The position numbers and the translations under genes were made by a program. Positions 10,154-17,930 of a stretch of DNA of 64,000 nt are shown here, piece by piece (within the stretch, counting starts at the first letter, position 1; each line of letters starts with the position of its first letter). Location of the stretch: assembly GCA_018335655.1 (NCBI GenBank), contig JAGXRX010000014.1, forward strand, positions 1-64,000, in the 5' to 3' direction. The DNA is from Erysipelothrix sp. (lineage in GTDB: Bacteria; Bacillota_I; Bacilli_A; Erysipelotrichales; Erysipelotrichaceae). The notes beneath the pieces were generated by a model. The model had not been told where the DNA came from and ran no database searches. It saw nothing but the letters and a program-made list of their open reading frames with translations.

Positions 10154-10946
10154 TATTGCCTTAGGACGCTACATCCCTACAAATTCTTGGATTCATCGCC
10201 TTGATCCTCGGATGAAGATTATTAATATGTTGTTTTTGATGGTTGCGGTCTTTCTACCAGCACGTTTTTATGGCTATGGAATATTAAGTGTAGTAGCAGT
10301 GTCTTTAGTGCTTGTTTCTAAACTCAAGTTTGGATTTATCTTAAAATCACTAAAACCTGTCTTACTTATGCTAATTTTCCTACTTGTCATTAATATCTTT
10401 GTCATTCGTACTGGATATGTCGTCATCAATATTTTTGGATTACTTGTCTTTAGTGATGCACTATTTCAAACAGCATATATTGTAATACGATTATTGTTAA
10501 TGATTATGATTACCACATTACTTACTGCCACAACTAAACCTCTTGACTTAACACTAGGAATTGAAGATTTACTTGCTCCTTTCAAGCGATTTAAAGTTCC
10601 TGCACATGAAATTGCGATGATGATTTCAATTGCACTACGTTTTATTCCAACACTCATTGAAGAATCTCAACGCATTATGAAAGCACAAGCATCTCGTGGT
10701 GTTGACTTAACTGAAGGAAAGATTAATGAAAAGATCGTTGCAATTTTGTCTCTAATTGTGCCACTTTTTGTGTCTAGTTTTCAAAGAGCAGAAGAACTTG
10801 CAGATGCAATGGAAGCACGTGGTTATTCACCAACAGCTAAAAGAACACGTTACAAACAGCTTCAAGTGACTCTAAAAGACTGGGTATCACTATTTCTTGT
10901 ATCGTGTGTGCTCATTGCGATTGGTACACTTGCATGGTTCGTTTAA
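10146..10946 (+). CDS. ecfT: Energy-coupling factor transporter transmembrane protein
   Basis: 266 residues with 5-6 hydrophobic segments and a cytoplasmic coupling region containing the EcfT signatures AQASRGVD and ADAMEARGY (Ala-Arg-Gly motifs that dock on the ATPases). No S component is encoded in the window, as expected for a shared group II module. truA starts inside its last 13 nt. Confidence 0.95.
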   Translation: MSNIALGRYIPTNSWIHRLDPRMKIINMLFLMVAVFLPARFYGYGILSVVAVSLVLVSKLKFGFILKSLKPVLLMLIFLLVINIFVIRTGYVVINIFGLLVFSDALFQTAYIVIRLLLMIMITTLLTATTKPLDLTLGIEDLLAPFKRFKVPAHEIAMMISIALRFIPTLIEESQRIMKAQASRGVDLTEGKINEKIVAILSLIVPLFVSSFQRAEELADAMEARGYSPTAKRTRYKQLQVTLKDWVSLFLVSCVLIAIGTLAWFV

Positions 10947-11671
10947 AAGTTACGATTTCATTTCTAGGATTAAACTATGAAGGTTGGCAAAAGATTAAGG
11001 GAAAGAAAACTGTACAAGATACCTTAGAGTGTGCCATTGCCTATATTGATGGAAGTGAAGTGTCAGTTGTTGGGTGTGGTCGTACTGATAAGCATGTCAG
11101 CGCAGATCACTATGTCTTTCATGTCGATGTTACAAAAGATCTTGGTGAAGCACAGTGGCTTAAAGCCATTAATGCTCGCTGTCCTAATGATATTCATGTG
11201 AGTGAAGTTAAAGTTGTGGATGAATCTTTTCATGCACGATTTAGTGTTAAAAAGAAACGATACGTCTATACGATTCGAACTGGAAACTATCAAGTTAAGA
11301 ATATTACTCATGAATATTTTCATCGCTATCCACTCGATGCTCAGAAAATGATTGATGCCGCAAAGTCATTTGTGGGAACCCATGATTTTACAGGGTTTAA
11401 TGTAACGCCAAAGCAACTTAAAGAGAATCAAATTCGTACGATTGATGAATGTCATGTCAGTGTTAGTAATGATACGATTGTGATTAGTGTACTTGGTAAG
11501 GCATTCTTACAATATCAGGTAAGAATGATGGTCGGTGTACTTATTGCGATTGGTTCGAATCAAGAAGATGTTGATTTCATTGATAAAGTACTTTCTCAAA
11601 AACAAAAAGGAATTAGTCGCTTCAAAGCTGAAGCCATAGGATTAACGCTTAAGGAGGTGTTCTATGATTAA
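10934..11671 (+). CDS. truA: tRNA pseudouridine synthase A
   Basis: 245 residues. The catalytic Asp is Asp52 in GCGRTDKHVSADHYVFHVD. This differs from the usual bacterial GRTDAGVHA, having Lys-His in place of Ala-Gly and Ser for His. The other blocks (FHARFSVKKKRYVYTI, FLQYQVRMMVGVLIAIG) fit TruA, which modifies U38-40 of tRNA anticodon arms. An in-frame start 30 nt upstream lies deep in ecfT; the ATG at 10934 matches the family N-terminus. Confidence 0.9.
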   Translation: MVRLKVTISFLGLNYEGWQKIKGKKTVQDTLECAIAYIDGSEVSVVGCGRTDKHVSADHYVFHVDVTKDLGEAQWLKAINARCPNDIHVSEVKVVDESFHARFSVKKKRYVYTIRTGNYQVKNITHEYFHRYPLDAQKMIDAAKSFVGTHDFTGFNVTPKQLKENQIRTIDECHVSVSNDTIVISVLGKAFLQYQVRMMVGVLIAIGSNQEDVDFIDKVLSQKQKGISRFKAEAIGLTLKEVFYD

Positions 11672-12428
11672 AGGGAATTATCATACACATACGAAGCGGT
11701 GTAAACATGCTTATGGCACTGATGAAGAGTATGTCATTGCGGCCATTAAAGCTGGATTTAGTGAACTTGCGTTCACGGATCACGCGCCATGGAATCTAAG
11801 AGATGATGAATCCGATCGTATTCGTATGCATATGCGTGAGATGCATGGTTATGTCGAATCGATTCGCTCACTAAAAGAAAAGTATGCAGGTCAAATCAAG
11901 ATTCTTATTGGCCTTGAGGCAGAATATTTTGAATCACGAATGGATGATTTACAATCACTTGTGCAAACTTATAACTTAGATCTTCTTGTGCTTGGAAATC
12001 ACTTTCATATTAAAGATAGTAATGATACGTACTATGGAAATTATAAAGACTTCAAAATGCTGTATGAGCATTACTTAGAAGATTCCATTAAAGCAATGCG
12101 AAGTGGGATGTATAAGATATTTGCACATCCAGATTTGTTCTTAAAAACGGTCAATATTATGAATGATCGTACTAAAGAATTGATTCATTCACTATGTGAT
12201 GTTGCGTTGGAGACCAATACTATCATGGAATACAATTTGGGTGGTAAACGTTATCGTGATTACTATCCAAATGATGCATTCTGGAAGATTGTGGCAGAGC
12301 GTGGTTGTACGATTATTGTCGGGGTTGATGCTCATGATCCAAGACATTTACTAGATACAGGAATGTATGACAAAGCAATTGAATTTTTAAGAAGTCATAA
12401 TGCGAATTTGATTACAGACATTGATTAA
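11664..12428 (+). CDS. PHP-domain phosphatase, histidinol-phosphatase (HisJ) family
   Basis: 254 residues. The PHP metal motifs are visible: YHTHT near the start (His7, His9), FTDHAPW, GLEAEYF, LGNHFH, FAHPDLF and GVDAHDPRHL. The family hydrolyses histidinol phosphate, but no other his gene is in the window, so the substrate is open. It overlaps truA by 8 nt and has its own AAGGAGGTG site, making it the last gene of the ecf-truA run. Confidence 0.85.
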   Translation: MIKGNYHTHTKRCKHAYGTDEEYVIAAIKAGFSELAFTDHAPWNLRDDESDRIRMHMREMHGYVESIRSLKEKYAGQIKILIGLEAEYFESRMDDLQSLVQTYNLDLLVLGNHFHIKDSNDTYYGNYKDFKMLYEHYLEDSIKAMRSGMYKIFAHPDLFLKTVNIMNDRTKELIHSLCDVALETNTIMEYNLGGKRYRDYYPNDAFWKIVAERGCTIIVGVDAHDPRHLLDTGMYDKAIEFLRSHNANLITDID

Positions 12429-12486
12429 TTAGTCGCATTTGGTATAAGAGTATAATAAAAGATAGGTCTGCTTTTAAATCTTTTCA

Positions 12487-12515
12487 TTGACTTTAGTCGT
12501 GATTTGAGATACTAT
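12487..12515 (+). promoter_or_regulatory. Promoter of rplM-rpsI
   Basis: -35 TTGACT (12487-12492), 17 nt spacer, -10 TACTAT (12510-12515), a sigma-A-type match in the gap between the PHP gene and rplM. Confidence 0.75.
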
Positions 12516-12519
12516 TTTA

Positions 12520-12565
12520 TATGGCACTTTATGCCAAATGTAGCCCCGGAAACTACATCTGGATA
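12520..12565 (+). promoter_or_regulatory. Possible structured leader of rplM
   Basis: Directly downstream of the promoter the transcript can form TGGCA-CTTTA-TGCCA (12522-12536) and then GTAG...CTAC (12540-12556), ending just before the GGATAGGAGA ribosome site. An autoregulatory L13 leader is known in Bacillota at this position. I cannot confirm that this sequence fits that consensus. Confidence 0.4.
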
Positions 12566-12577
12566 GGAGAAATTAAT

Positions 12578-13015
12578 ATGCGCCAAACTACTATGGCCAA
12601 ACCAAATGAAGTCGTTCGTCAATGGTATATCGTTGATGGAACAAACAAAACTTTAGGTCGTTTTGCGAGTGAAATCGCAACTGTCTTACGTGGAAAACAC
12701 AAACCAACGTATACACCAAACGTGGATACAGGGGATTATGTGATTGTTATAAACGCGGACAAAGTTGTTGTCACTGGTAATAAAGACGAAACGAAGAAGT
12801 ATTACGCTCACTCCCAATACCCTGGAGGGCTTCGCGTACGCACAACTAAACTTATGCGTGAAAAATACACCGTCGAATGGGTAGAAAAAGCAATCAAAGG
12901 TATGTTACCTCACACCAAACTTGGTGATAAGCAACGTATGCATTTGTTTGTGTATACAGGTCCAAATCATCCACATGCTGCACAACAACCTGTGGAATTG
13001 GTTATTAAAGGATAG
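12578..13015 (+). CDS. rplM: 50S ribosomal protein L13
   Basis: 145 residues, MRQTTMAKPNEVVRQWYIVD, with the L13 signature MLPHTKLGDKQRMHLFVYTGPNHPHAAQQP. An in-frame ATG 57 nt upstream falls in the leader hairpin; the AGGAGA site and family length support 12578. Paired with rpsI 12 nt downstream, as in most bacteria. Confidence 0.96.
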   Translation: MRQTTMAKPNEVVRQWYIVDGTNKTLGRFASEIATVLRGKHKPTYTPNVDTGDYVIVINADKVVVTGNKDETKKYYAHSQYPGGLRVRTTKLMREKYTVEWVEKAIKGMLPHTKLGDKQRMHLFVYTGPNHPHAAQQPVELVIKG

Positions 13016-13027
13016 AAGGGAAACACT

Positions 13028-13435
13028 ATGGCTGCAAAGAAAAAACAAGTTGTCATGTACCACGGTACAGGACGTCGTAAATCATCTACTGCACGTGTAT
13101 ATTTAACTCCAGGTACTGGAGATATCACGGTCAATGGAAAAAGCTTAGATGACTATCTACCTTTAGAGACGCAACGCATGCTCGTTCGCTCACCACTTGA
13201 AACAACTGATACATTAGGTGCTTTCAATGTGAACGTGAATGTGCAAGGTGGTGGATACACTGGTCAATCAGGCGCAATTCGTCATGGTATTTCACGTGCT
13301 TTACTTGTAGCAGGTCCAGACTATCGTGCAGTATTAAAAGCTGCTGGATTCTTGACTCGCGATCCAAGACAAAAAGAACGTAAGAAATACGGACTTAAAG
13401 GCGCACGTAGAGCTCCACAATTCTCCAAACGTTAA
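13028..13435 (+). CDS. rpsI: 30S ribosomal protein S9
   Basis: 135 residues with [19 protein letters not shown] at the start and the invariant C-terminal [17 protein letters not shown], whose last residues reach the P-site tRNA. A short [10 protein letters not shown]-terminal extension makes it slightly longer than usual. End of the L13-S9 operon. Confidence 0.96.
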   Translation: MAAKKKQVVMYHGTGRRKSSTARVYLTPGTGDITVNGKSLDDYLPLETQRMLVRSPLETTDTLGAFNVNVNVQGGGYTGQSGAIRHGISRALLVAGPDYRAVLKAAGFLTRDPRQKERKKYGLKGARRAPQFSKR

Positions 13436-13453
13436 TTCAATCTTTGGAACTAC

Positions 13454-13486
13454 AAACTCTCAGAATGTTTTCTGGGAGTTTTTTTG
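13454..13486 (+). terminator. Intrinsic terminator after rpsI
   Basis: Stem AACTCTCAGAA / TTCTGGGAGTT with one G-U pair and a short loop, followed by a run of T. Confidence 0.85.
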
Positions 13487-13612
13487 TATCACATCATTCT
13501 TAACGATGACTTAAGGTTAACTCTTCTTTTACTTCGATCATTAACAAGATTAAAGTGTTATTTTAATAGAGTTATCTAACTTAAAAAACATGAGAAAATC
13601 ATGCTTTTTTGG

Positions 13613-13641
13613 TTGACACTCCTATGTGTAAGTGGTATATT
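13613..13641 (+). promoter_or_regulatory. Promoter of tRNA-Ile/tRNA-Ala
   Basis: TTGACA (13613-13618), 17 nt spacer, TATATT (13636-13641) with an upstream TGG extension. It lies 22 nt before the tRNA-Ile 5' end. Confidence 0.8.
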
Positions 13642-13663
13642 TATTAAGCATTCAGCAAATGTT

Positions 13664-13740
<77 letters not shown>

Positions 13741-13758
13741 TACTTTTGAATGTCATAT

Positions 13759-13834
13759 GGGGTTTTAGCTCAGTTGGGAGAGCACCTGCCTTGCACGCAG
13801 GGGGTCATCGGTTCGAGCCCGATAAGCTCCACCA
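13759..13834 (+). tRNA. tRNA-Ala(TGC)
   Basis: 76 nt with encoded CCA. Acceptor GGGGTTT / AAGCTCC with two G-U pairs; anticodon loop TTGCACG. It lies 18 nt behind tRNA-Ile and is probably cotranscribed. This Ile-Ala pair is often found inside rRNA operons but is free-standing here. Confidence 0.97.
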
Positions 13835-13848
13835 TATGTAAACTAAAC

Positions 13849-13877
13849 GCGATGGCATAACCATCGCATTTTTTTTT
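13849..13877 (+). terminator. Intrinsic terminator after tRNA-Ala
   Basis: GCGATGG-CATAA-CCATCGC followed by A and a run of nine to ten T. It also sits immediately upstream of the MATE ribosome site GGAGGT. Confidence 0.9.
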
Positions 13878-13886
13878 GGAGGTTTC

Positions 13887-15248
13887 ATGTTTAAAAGGTT
13901 TATTGCTCCATCTTCATTTTACAAAGACGTGCTCGTTGTCGCGATTCCTTTTATGTTGCAACAACTTATCACATCTTCCCTAAATCTTGTTGATAACCTT
14001 ATGGTTGGTCAGCTTGGTGGGATTGCATTAGGGGGTGTTGCAATTACAAATCGTTTCTTTATGATTGCAGTTTTTGCTACTTTTGGAGTAACAGGTGCTG
14101 CTTCAATCTTTATAGCCCAGTATTTTGGAGCAAAAGATGAAGAAAATATAAAACAGGCATTTCGCTATTCACTAACTTCAGTCTATCTTGTATTGATTCC
14201 ATTCGTTATATTAGGGTTAATTGCACCACAAAGTGTGCTCGGTTTCTTTAGTCAAGATCCAGCAATTCTTCAAGTTGGTGGTGAATACATTCGTATTGTG
14301 GCGTTTGCATTTATTCCTCTTGGATTGACATTCGCACTAGCAAGTGCAATGCGCTCAGTGGGAGAAACTAAGATTCCGCTATATATAAGTATTGTGGCTG
14401 TTTCAATGAATGCAATCCTTAACTACATTTTGATTTTTGGACATTTTGGGTTTCCTCGATTAGGTGTTGCCGGTGCAGCATATGCAACCGTTATTTCAAG
14501 AACATTTGAAATGATTGCAATGCTTATCTCATTAAAGATTAAACATTTCTCTTTCAGCACAAAAGTTTCTCAAATATTCCATATTTCAAAATACAATCTC
14601 AAAACAATCACGATTAAGGCATTACCGCTAACTATCAATGAATTCTTGTGGGCAGGTGGTATGGCGACATTATTTAAACTATATGCAACACGTGGAAGCG
14701 AAGTTATTGCAGGTTTGTCGATTGCATCAACAACGGCCGACTTATTCTTCGTCTTGTTTGGGGGTATGGCAGTTGCGACAACTGTGATGATATCACAGCC
14801 TCTAGGAGCTAACGAGCTTGATGAAGCGCGAAGTCGTGGATATTACATGCTTGGGTTCAGTGCAGTTTTAGCATTACTTCTTGGAAGTGTTATGTTCTTT
14901 TCATCAATGATTGTGCCACAGCTCTATGATGTCACGCTAATAGAGCGTGAGATTGCATCCTCAATATTGAGAATCATGTCAGTTATGTTTGTAATCTATA
15001 TGAGTACTGCGGAGTGTTACTTCATTCTTAGAGCTGGTGGAGATATGAAGTCAACATTGATCATGGATTCTGTGTTCATGTGGGTGGTGAATGTCCCGGT
15101 GGTATTTGTCGTTGCTTATTATACGAATTGGCCAATTTTGGCTGTTTACCTAGCAGGTCAGTCGACCGATTTCTTAAAACTCATGGTTTCTTATGCATTA
15201 GTTAAGAAGGAAAAATGGGTAAAAAACTTGACGATACAAAACACTTAA
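13887..15248 (+). CDS. MATE-family efflux transporter
   Basis: 453 residues with about 12 hydrophobic segments arranged as two homologous halves. N-terminal half: VAIPFMLQQLITSSLNLVDNLMVGQLGG; second half begins TIKALPLTINEFLWAGGMATL. MATE proteins export cationic drugs or metabolites using Na+ or H+ gradients; the substrate cannot be read from sequence. GGAGGT lies just upstream. It sits between two tRNA pairs and has no visible promoter of its own after the tRNA terminator. Confidence 0.92.
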   Translation: MFKRFIAPSSFYKDVLVVAIPFMLQQLITSSLNLVDNLMVGQLGGIALGGVAITNRFFMIAVFATFGVTGAASIFIAQYFGAKDEENIKQAFRYSLTSVYLVLIPFVILGLIAPQSVLGFFSQDPAILQVGGEYIRIVAFAFIPLGLTFALASAMRSVGETKIPLYISIVAVSMNAILNYILIFGHFGFPRLGVAGAAYATVISRTFEMIAMLISLKIKHFSFSTKVSQIFHISKYNLKTITIKALPLTINEFLWAGGMATLFKLYATRGSEVIAGLSIASTTADLFFVLFGGMAVATTVMISQPLGANELDEARSRGYYMLGFSAVLALLLGSVMFFSSMIVPQLYDVTLIEREIASSILRIMSVMFVIYMSTAECYFILRAGGDMKSTLIMDSVFMWVVNVPVVFVVAYYTNWPILAVYLAGQSTDFLKLMVSYALVKKEKWVKNLTIQNT

Positions 15249-15275
15249 ATTGACGGTTTTTAGTTCAAAAAAGTG

Positions 15276-15304
15276 TTGCAAAGTGCTTATGGGTATGGTA
15301 TATT
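15276..15304 (+). promoter_or_regulatory. Promoter of tRNA-Asn/tRNA-Glu
   Basis: TTGCAA (15276-15281), 17 nt, TATATT (15299-15304) preceded by TGG, 12 nt before the tRNA-Asn gene. It resembles the tRNA-Ile promoter. Confidence 0.75.
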
Positions 15305-15316
15305 TTATAAGCACTT

Positions 15317-15392
15317 GCCTGAATAGCTCAGTAGGTAGAGCAACCGGCTGTTAACCGGTTGGTCACAGGTTCGAGTCCTGTTTCAGGCGCCA
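15317..15392 (+). tRNA. tRNA-Asn(GTT)
   Basis: 76 nt with CCA. Acceptor GCCTGAA / TTCAGGC; anticodon loop CTGTTAA; standard D and T arms. Confidence 0.97.
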
Positions 15393-15397
15393 TCAAT

Positions 15398-15474
15398 GGC
15401 CCGTTGGAGAAGCGGCTTAACTCACATGCCTTTCACGCATGCATTCACGGGTTCGAATCCCGTACGGGTCACCA
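15398..15474 (+). tRNA. tRNA-Glu(TTC)
   Basis: 77 nt with CCA. Acceptor GGCCCGT / ACGGGTC; anticodon loop CTTTCAC. It is 5 nt behind tRNA-Asn. Confidence 0.97.
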
Positions 15475-15484
15475 ATTGTCAATC

Positions 15485-15507
15485 AAACACCTTCGGGTGT
15501 TTTTTTG
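15485..15507 (+). terminator. Intrinsic terminator after tRNA-Glu
   Basis: AAACACC-TTCG-GGTGTTT with a UUCG tetraloop and a T run. Confidence 0.92.
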
Positions 15508-15571
15508 TGCATGCGTGAAAGAATGTCGATGATGTTACTTGTCATGACAATAATGTATGTTATAAAGTATG

Positions 15572-15600
15572 TTAACTAGCAGAAATAATGATGCTATAAT
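15572..15600 (+). promoter_or_regulatory. Promoter of the MDR oxidoreductase gene
   Basis: TTAACT (15572-15577), 17 nt, perfect -10 TATAAT (15595-15600), 20 nt before the start codon. Confidence 0.65.
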
Positions 15601-15619
15601 GATAAAAATGAGGTTAACT

Positions 15620-16525
15620 ATGAAAGCAATCATTCAAAATCGCTATGGCGACGAAAATACATTGGAACTTGTTGAAGTTTCTACACCAGTCATTTCCAAA
15701 CCAAATCAATTTCTTATTAAAGTAGCCTATGCGAATATTTCAAGTGGCGACAAAAATATAAATACAATTGATCAGCCATTTGTAATCAAGTTAATATTAC
15801 GTTTATTGTTTGGGTGGAATGGACCTAAGTCAAAGATACGTGGCATTAGTGGAAGTGGAGTAGTGGTAGAAGTTGGTAGTGATATCACTGGCGTTAAAGT
15901 TGGAGATCACGTTAACTTTATTAATTCAATGAAAGCAGGTGTGCTTGCGGAGTATCTTGTGCTATCAAGTGATTCTAAGTTCGCTGTGGTTGATTCATCT
16001 GTTGATCTTGTGGATGCTGCTCCTATAGCCTTTGGTGCAATGAGTGCTTACCATTTCATTAATGAGCAAAATCTTAAAGAAGGATATGATATTTATATCT
16101 ACGGAGCAAGCGGTGCTGTAGGAACCTATGCGCTTAGTTTAGCAACCCACTTTAAAGCAAATATCACGGCTGTAGCTAGTCAAAAGCATCATGAGAAACT
16201 TAACGTGTTTCCTGTTCAAAAATTCATTGATTATAAAAACCAAAATCCATTTGATATTCAACAACGCTTTGATGTTATCTTTGATGCGGTAGGGAAGATA
16301 AAGAAAACTGATATTCAACATTTACTGAAGCCAAATGGGAAGTTTTATAGTATTAAGTCACCGACCAAAGAAGACTCTCAACGACTTACGCATCTTAATG
16401 AATGGTTAAGTCGGGGATCACTTAAGACAATAATAGACAAGGTTTATGATTTTGAAGACTACAAACAAGCTCACGCTCATGTGTATGCAGGGCATAAAAG
16501 TGGGAATGTTATTATAAAGATTTAA
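15620..16525 (+). CDS. MDR-family NAD(P)-dependent alcohol dehydrogenase / quinone oxidoreductase-like
   Basis: 301 residues. It has the N-terminal GroES-like domain (MKAIIQNRYGDENTLELVEV...ISSGDKNI, GISGSGVVVEVGSDITGVKVGDHV) and a Rossmann domain with IYGASGAVGTYALSLA near residues 140-155. The cysteines that hold zinc in classical alcohol dehydrogenases are absent, as in quinone oxidoreductase-like members. In-frame starts upstream overlap the -10 box; GAGG before 15620 supports this ATG. It sits 18 nt before the kinase-like gene. Confidence 0.88.
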   Translation: MKAIIQNRYGDENTLELVEVSTPVISKPNQFLIKVAYANISSGDKNINTIDQPFVIKLILRLLFGWNGPKSKIRGISGSGVVVEVGSDITGVKVGDHVNFINSMKAGVLAEYLVLSSDSKFAVVDSSVDLVDAAPIAFGAMSAYHFINEQNLKEGYDIYIYGASGAVGTYALSLATHFKANITAVASQKHHEKLNVFPVQKFIDYKNQNPFDIQQRFDVIFDAVGKIKKTDIQHLLKPNGKFYSIKSPTKEDSQRLTHLNEWLSRGSLKTIIDKVYDFEDYKQAHAHVYAGHKSGNVIIKI

Positions 16526-16543
16526 CTATTGAGGGAGATATTG

Positions 16544-17278
16544 ATGGAACTAAAAAACCTTAAGCATATAGGACAAGGAAAGATTGCATCTGTTTTAAGT
16601 GATGGCATATTTGCATATAAAGTCTTTCCATCTTGGTATCCAAGTGAGTGTATTGAAGATGAAGTCAAAGTATATAATGAAATCGAAAAGCATACTTCGT
16701 TACATATAGCTAAGTGCGAATTACTTAAAGAAAATCATGCGATAAAAATGACACTTGTTAAAGGAGAAACTATAGCTCACAAAATGAAAAAAGAGAAGTT
16801 TCCTTTAGGTATCGAAACATTGATTCAGTGTCAGAGTCAAATATTCCAGTATCAAGGACTCAATCTAGAGGATGCATTTTCAAGTTTTGAATCAAAAATT
16901 AGTTCATCTTCGCTTGAATACAACATCAAAGTAAAAGCACTTAAGTCACTCCATTCCATTGAGAAATCAAAAAGACTTTGTCACTTCGACTTACACCTTG
17001 AAAACATAATGATGAGTGAAGAAAACATAATAATCATTGATTGGGTGAATGCAAAGCTTGGTAATCCTGTAATGGATATTGCTCGAACTTATGTCATTTT
17101 ACTTCAATACGTTAAGCGTAAAGCTAATCTATACTTAAAAGAAATATGTAAAGCACTTGATTATGACACTCATGATGTCATGAAAGCTGTTCCCTTGATG
17201 GCAGCTTTAAGGTTGCTTGAGAATGATGCGAACTCATTTCATGAGACATTAAAACAACTTATTCTCTTCGAACAATAA
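16544..17278 (+). CDS. Aminoglycoside phosphotransferase/choline kinase-fold protein
   Basis: 244 residues. The kinase-like core is visible: a catalytic loop LCHFDLHLENIMM (Brenner-type HXDXXXXN) and a metal-binding IIIDWVNAKLGNPVMDIAR. The usual HGD becomes HFD. The N-terminal lobe is short (IGQGKIASVLSDGIFAYKVF). Members phosphorylate aminoglycosides, choline or other small hydroxylated compounds, and no specific substrate can be assigned. GAGGGAG at 16531-16537 supports the ATG at 16544. Likely cotranscribed with the upstream oxidoreductase. Confidence 0.85.
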   Translation: MELKNLKHIGQGKIASVLSDGIFAYKVFPSWYPSECIEDEVKVYNEIEKHTSLHIAKCELLKENHAIKMTLVKGETIAHKMKKEKFPLGIETLIQCQSQIFQYQGLNLEDAFSSFESKISSSSLEYNIKVKALKSLHSIEKSKRLCHFDLHLENIMMSEENIIIIDWVNAKLGNPVMDIARTYVILLQYVKRKANLYLKEICKALDYDTHDVMKAVPLMAALRLLENDANSFHETLKQLILFEQ

Positions 17279-17281
17279 TTC

Positions 17282-17309
17282 AACTAAGACGTTATGTCTT
17301 AGTTTTTTT
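17282..17309 (+). terminator. Intrinsic terminator after kinase-like gene
   Basis: AACTAAGAC-GTTAT-GTCTTAGTT and a T run. Confidence 0.9.
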
Positions 17310-17344
17310 GATTTATAGAAAGTAAACTAAAATTTTCACACAAC

Positions 17345-17362
17345 ATGTGATTAATATCACAA
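17345..17362 (+). promoter_or_regulatory. Rex-like redox operator upstream of hydrogenase operon 1
   Basis: The 18-bp palindrome ATGTGATTAATATCACAA fits the published Rex consensus TTGTGAANNNNTTCACAA at 15 or 16 of 18 positions, including both TGTGA/TCACA cores. It overlaps the -35 position of a possible promoter whose -10 is TATGAT at 17370-17375. Rex represses NADH-related genes when NAD+ is high, which suits an NADH-linked hydrogenase. CRP/FNR-type sites share TGTGA-N6-TCACA, so that family is the alternative. Confidence 0.6.
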
Positions 17363-17414
17363 TTTATGATATGATGATGTTAATTATGCAGATGATGTGA
17401 AAGTAGGTGATGTC

Positions 17415-17930
17415 ATGAACATTCAAGAAGTCTTGGATATCACTTCACTTGATGCAGACAAGCTCTTAGAGCTTGAAAACTTCATTAATCAATGTGAAAA
17501 TCCAAAACACGAACAGCTTATCCACGTCTTACACAAAGCCCAACATCTATTTGGTTACTTACCTCCTAACTTACAACGTCATATTGCACTTAAACTCAAT
17601 TGTTCAAGTGCTCTTGTGAATGGGGTGGTTACATTTTATTCGTTTTTTAATGAACATAAAATGGGTGAATTTACCATTAGTGTGTGTATGGGTACCGCAT
17701 GTTTTGTAAAGGGATCTGATAAAATCATTGACTTAGTATACAAAGAGACAAAGACATCTAAAGGTGTTATGTCTGATGATGAAGTGTTTAGTGTTAAAGA
17801 TGTACGTTGTATTGGTGCTTGTGGTTTAGCCCCAGTACTTAGTGTGAATGAAAAAGTGTTTGGTCACGTAAAAGGGAAAGATGTTGCAGATATCGTTAAC
17901 ATCTATCGTAAAGAACATGACAAGAATTAA
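17415..17930 (+). CDS. hydC: NADH-dependent [FeFe]-hydrogenase, NuoE/HydC-like subunit (system 1)
   Basis: 171 residues of the 24-kDa NuoE family with a thioredoxin-like [2Fe-2S] fold. The four ligands are in CMGTAC (CX4C) and CIGAC (CX3C, within CIGACGLAP). The N-terminal helical region carries LHKAQHLFGYLPPNLQRHIA. A GTG 18 nt upstream is in frame, but AGGTGA at 17405-17410 favours the ATG at 17415. First gene of the hydrogenase operon; it overlaps hydB by 14 nt. Confidence 0.92.
   Translation: MNIQEVLDITSLDADKLLELENFINQCENPKHEQLIHVLHKAQHLFGYLPPNLQRHIALKLNCSSALVNGVVTFYSFFNEHKMGEFTISVCMGTACFVKGSDKIIDLVYKETKTSKGVMSDDEVFSVKDVRCIGACGLAPVLSVNEKVFGHVKGKDVADIVNIYRKEHDKN

Noticed and set aside
17345-17362. 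CRP/FNR site as the main reading of the palindrome
   Set aside because: The core TGTGA-N6-TCACA fits, but the NADH-linked gene content and the clear Rex-type site at operon 2 make Rex more likely. Not excluded.
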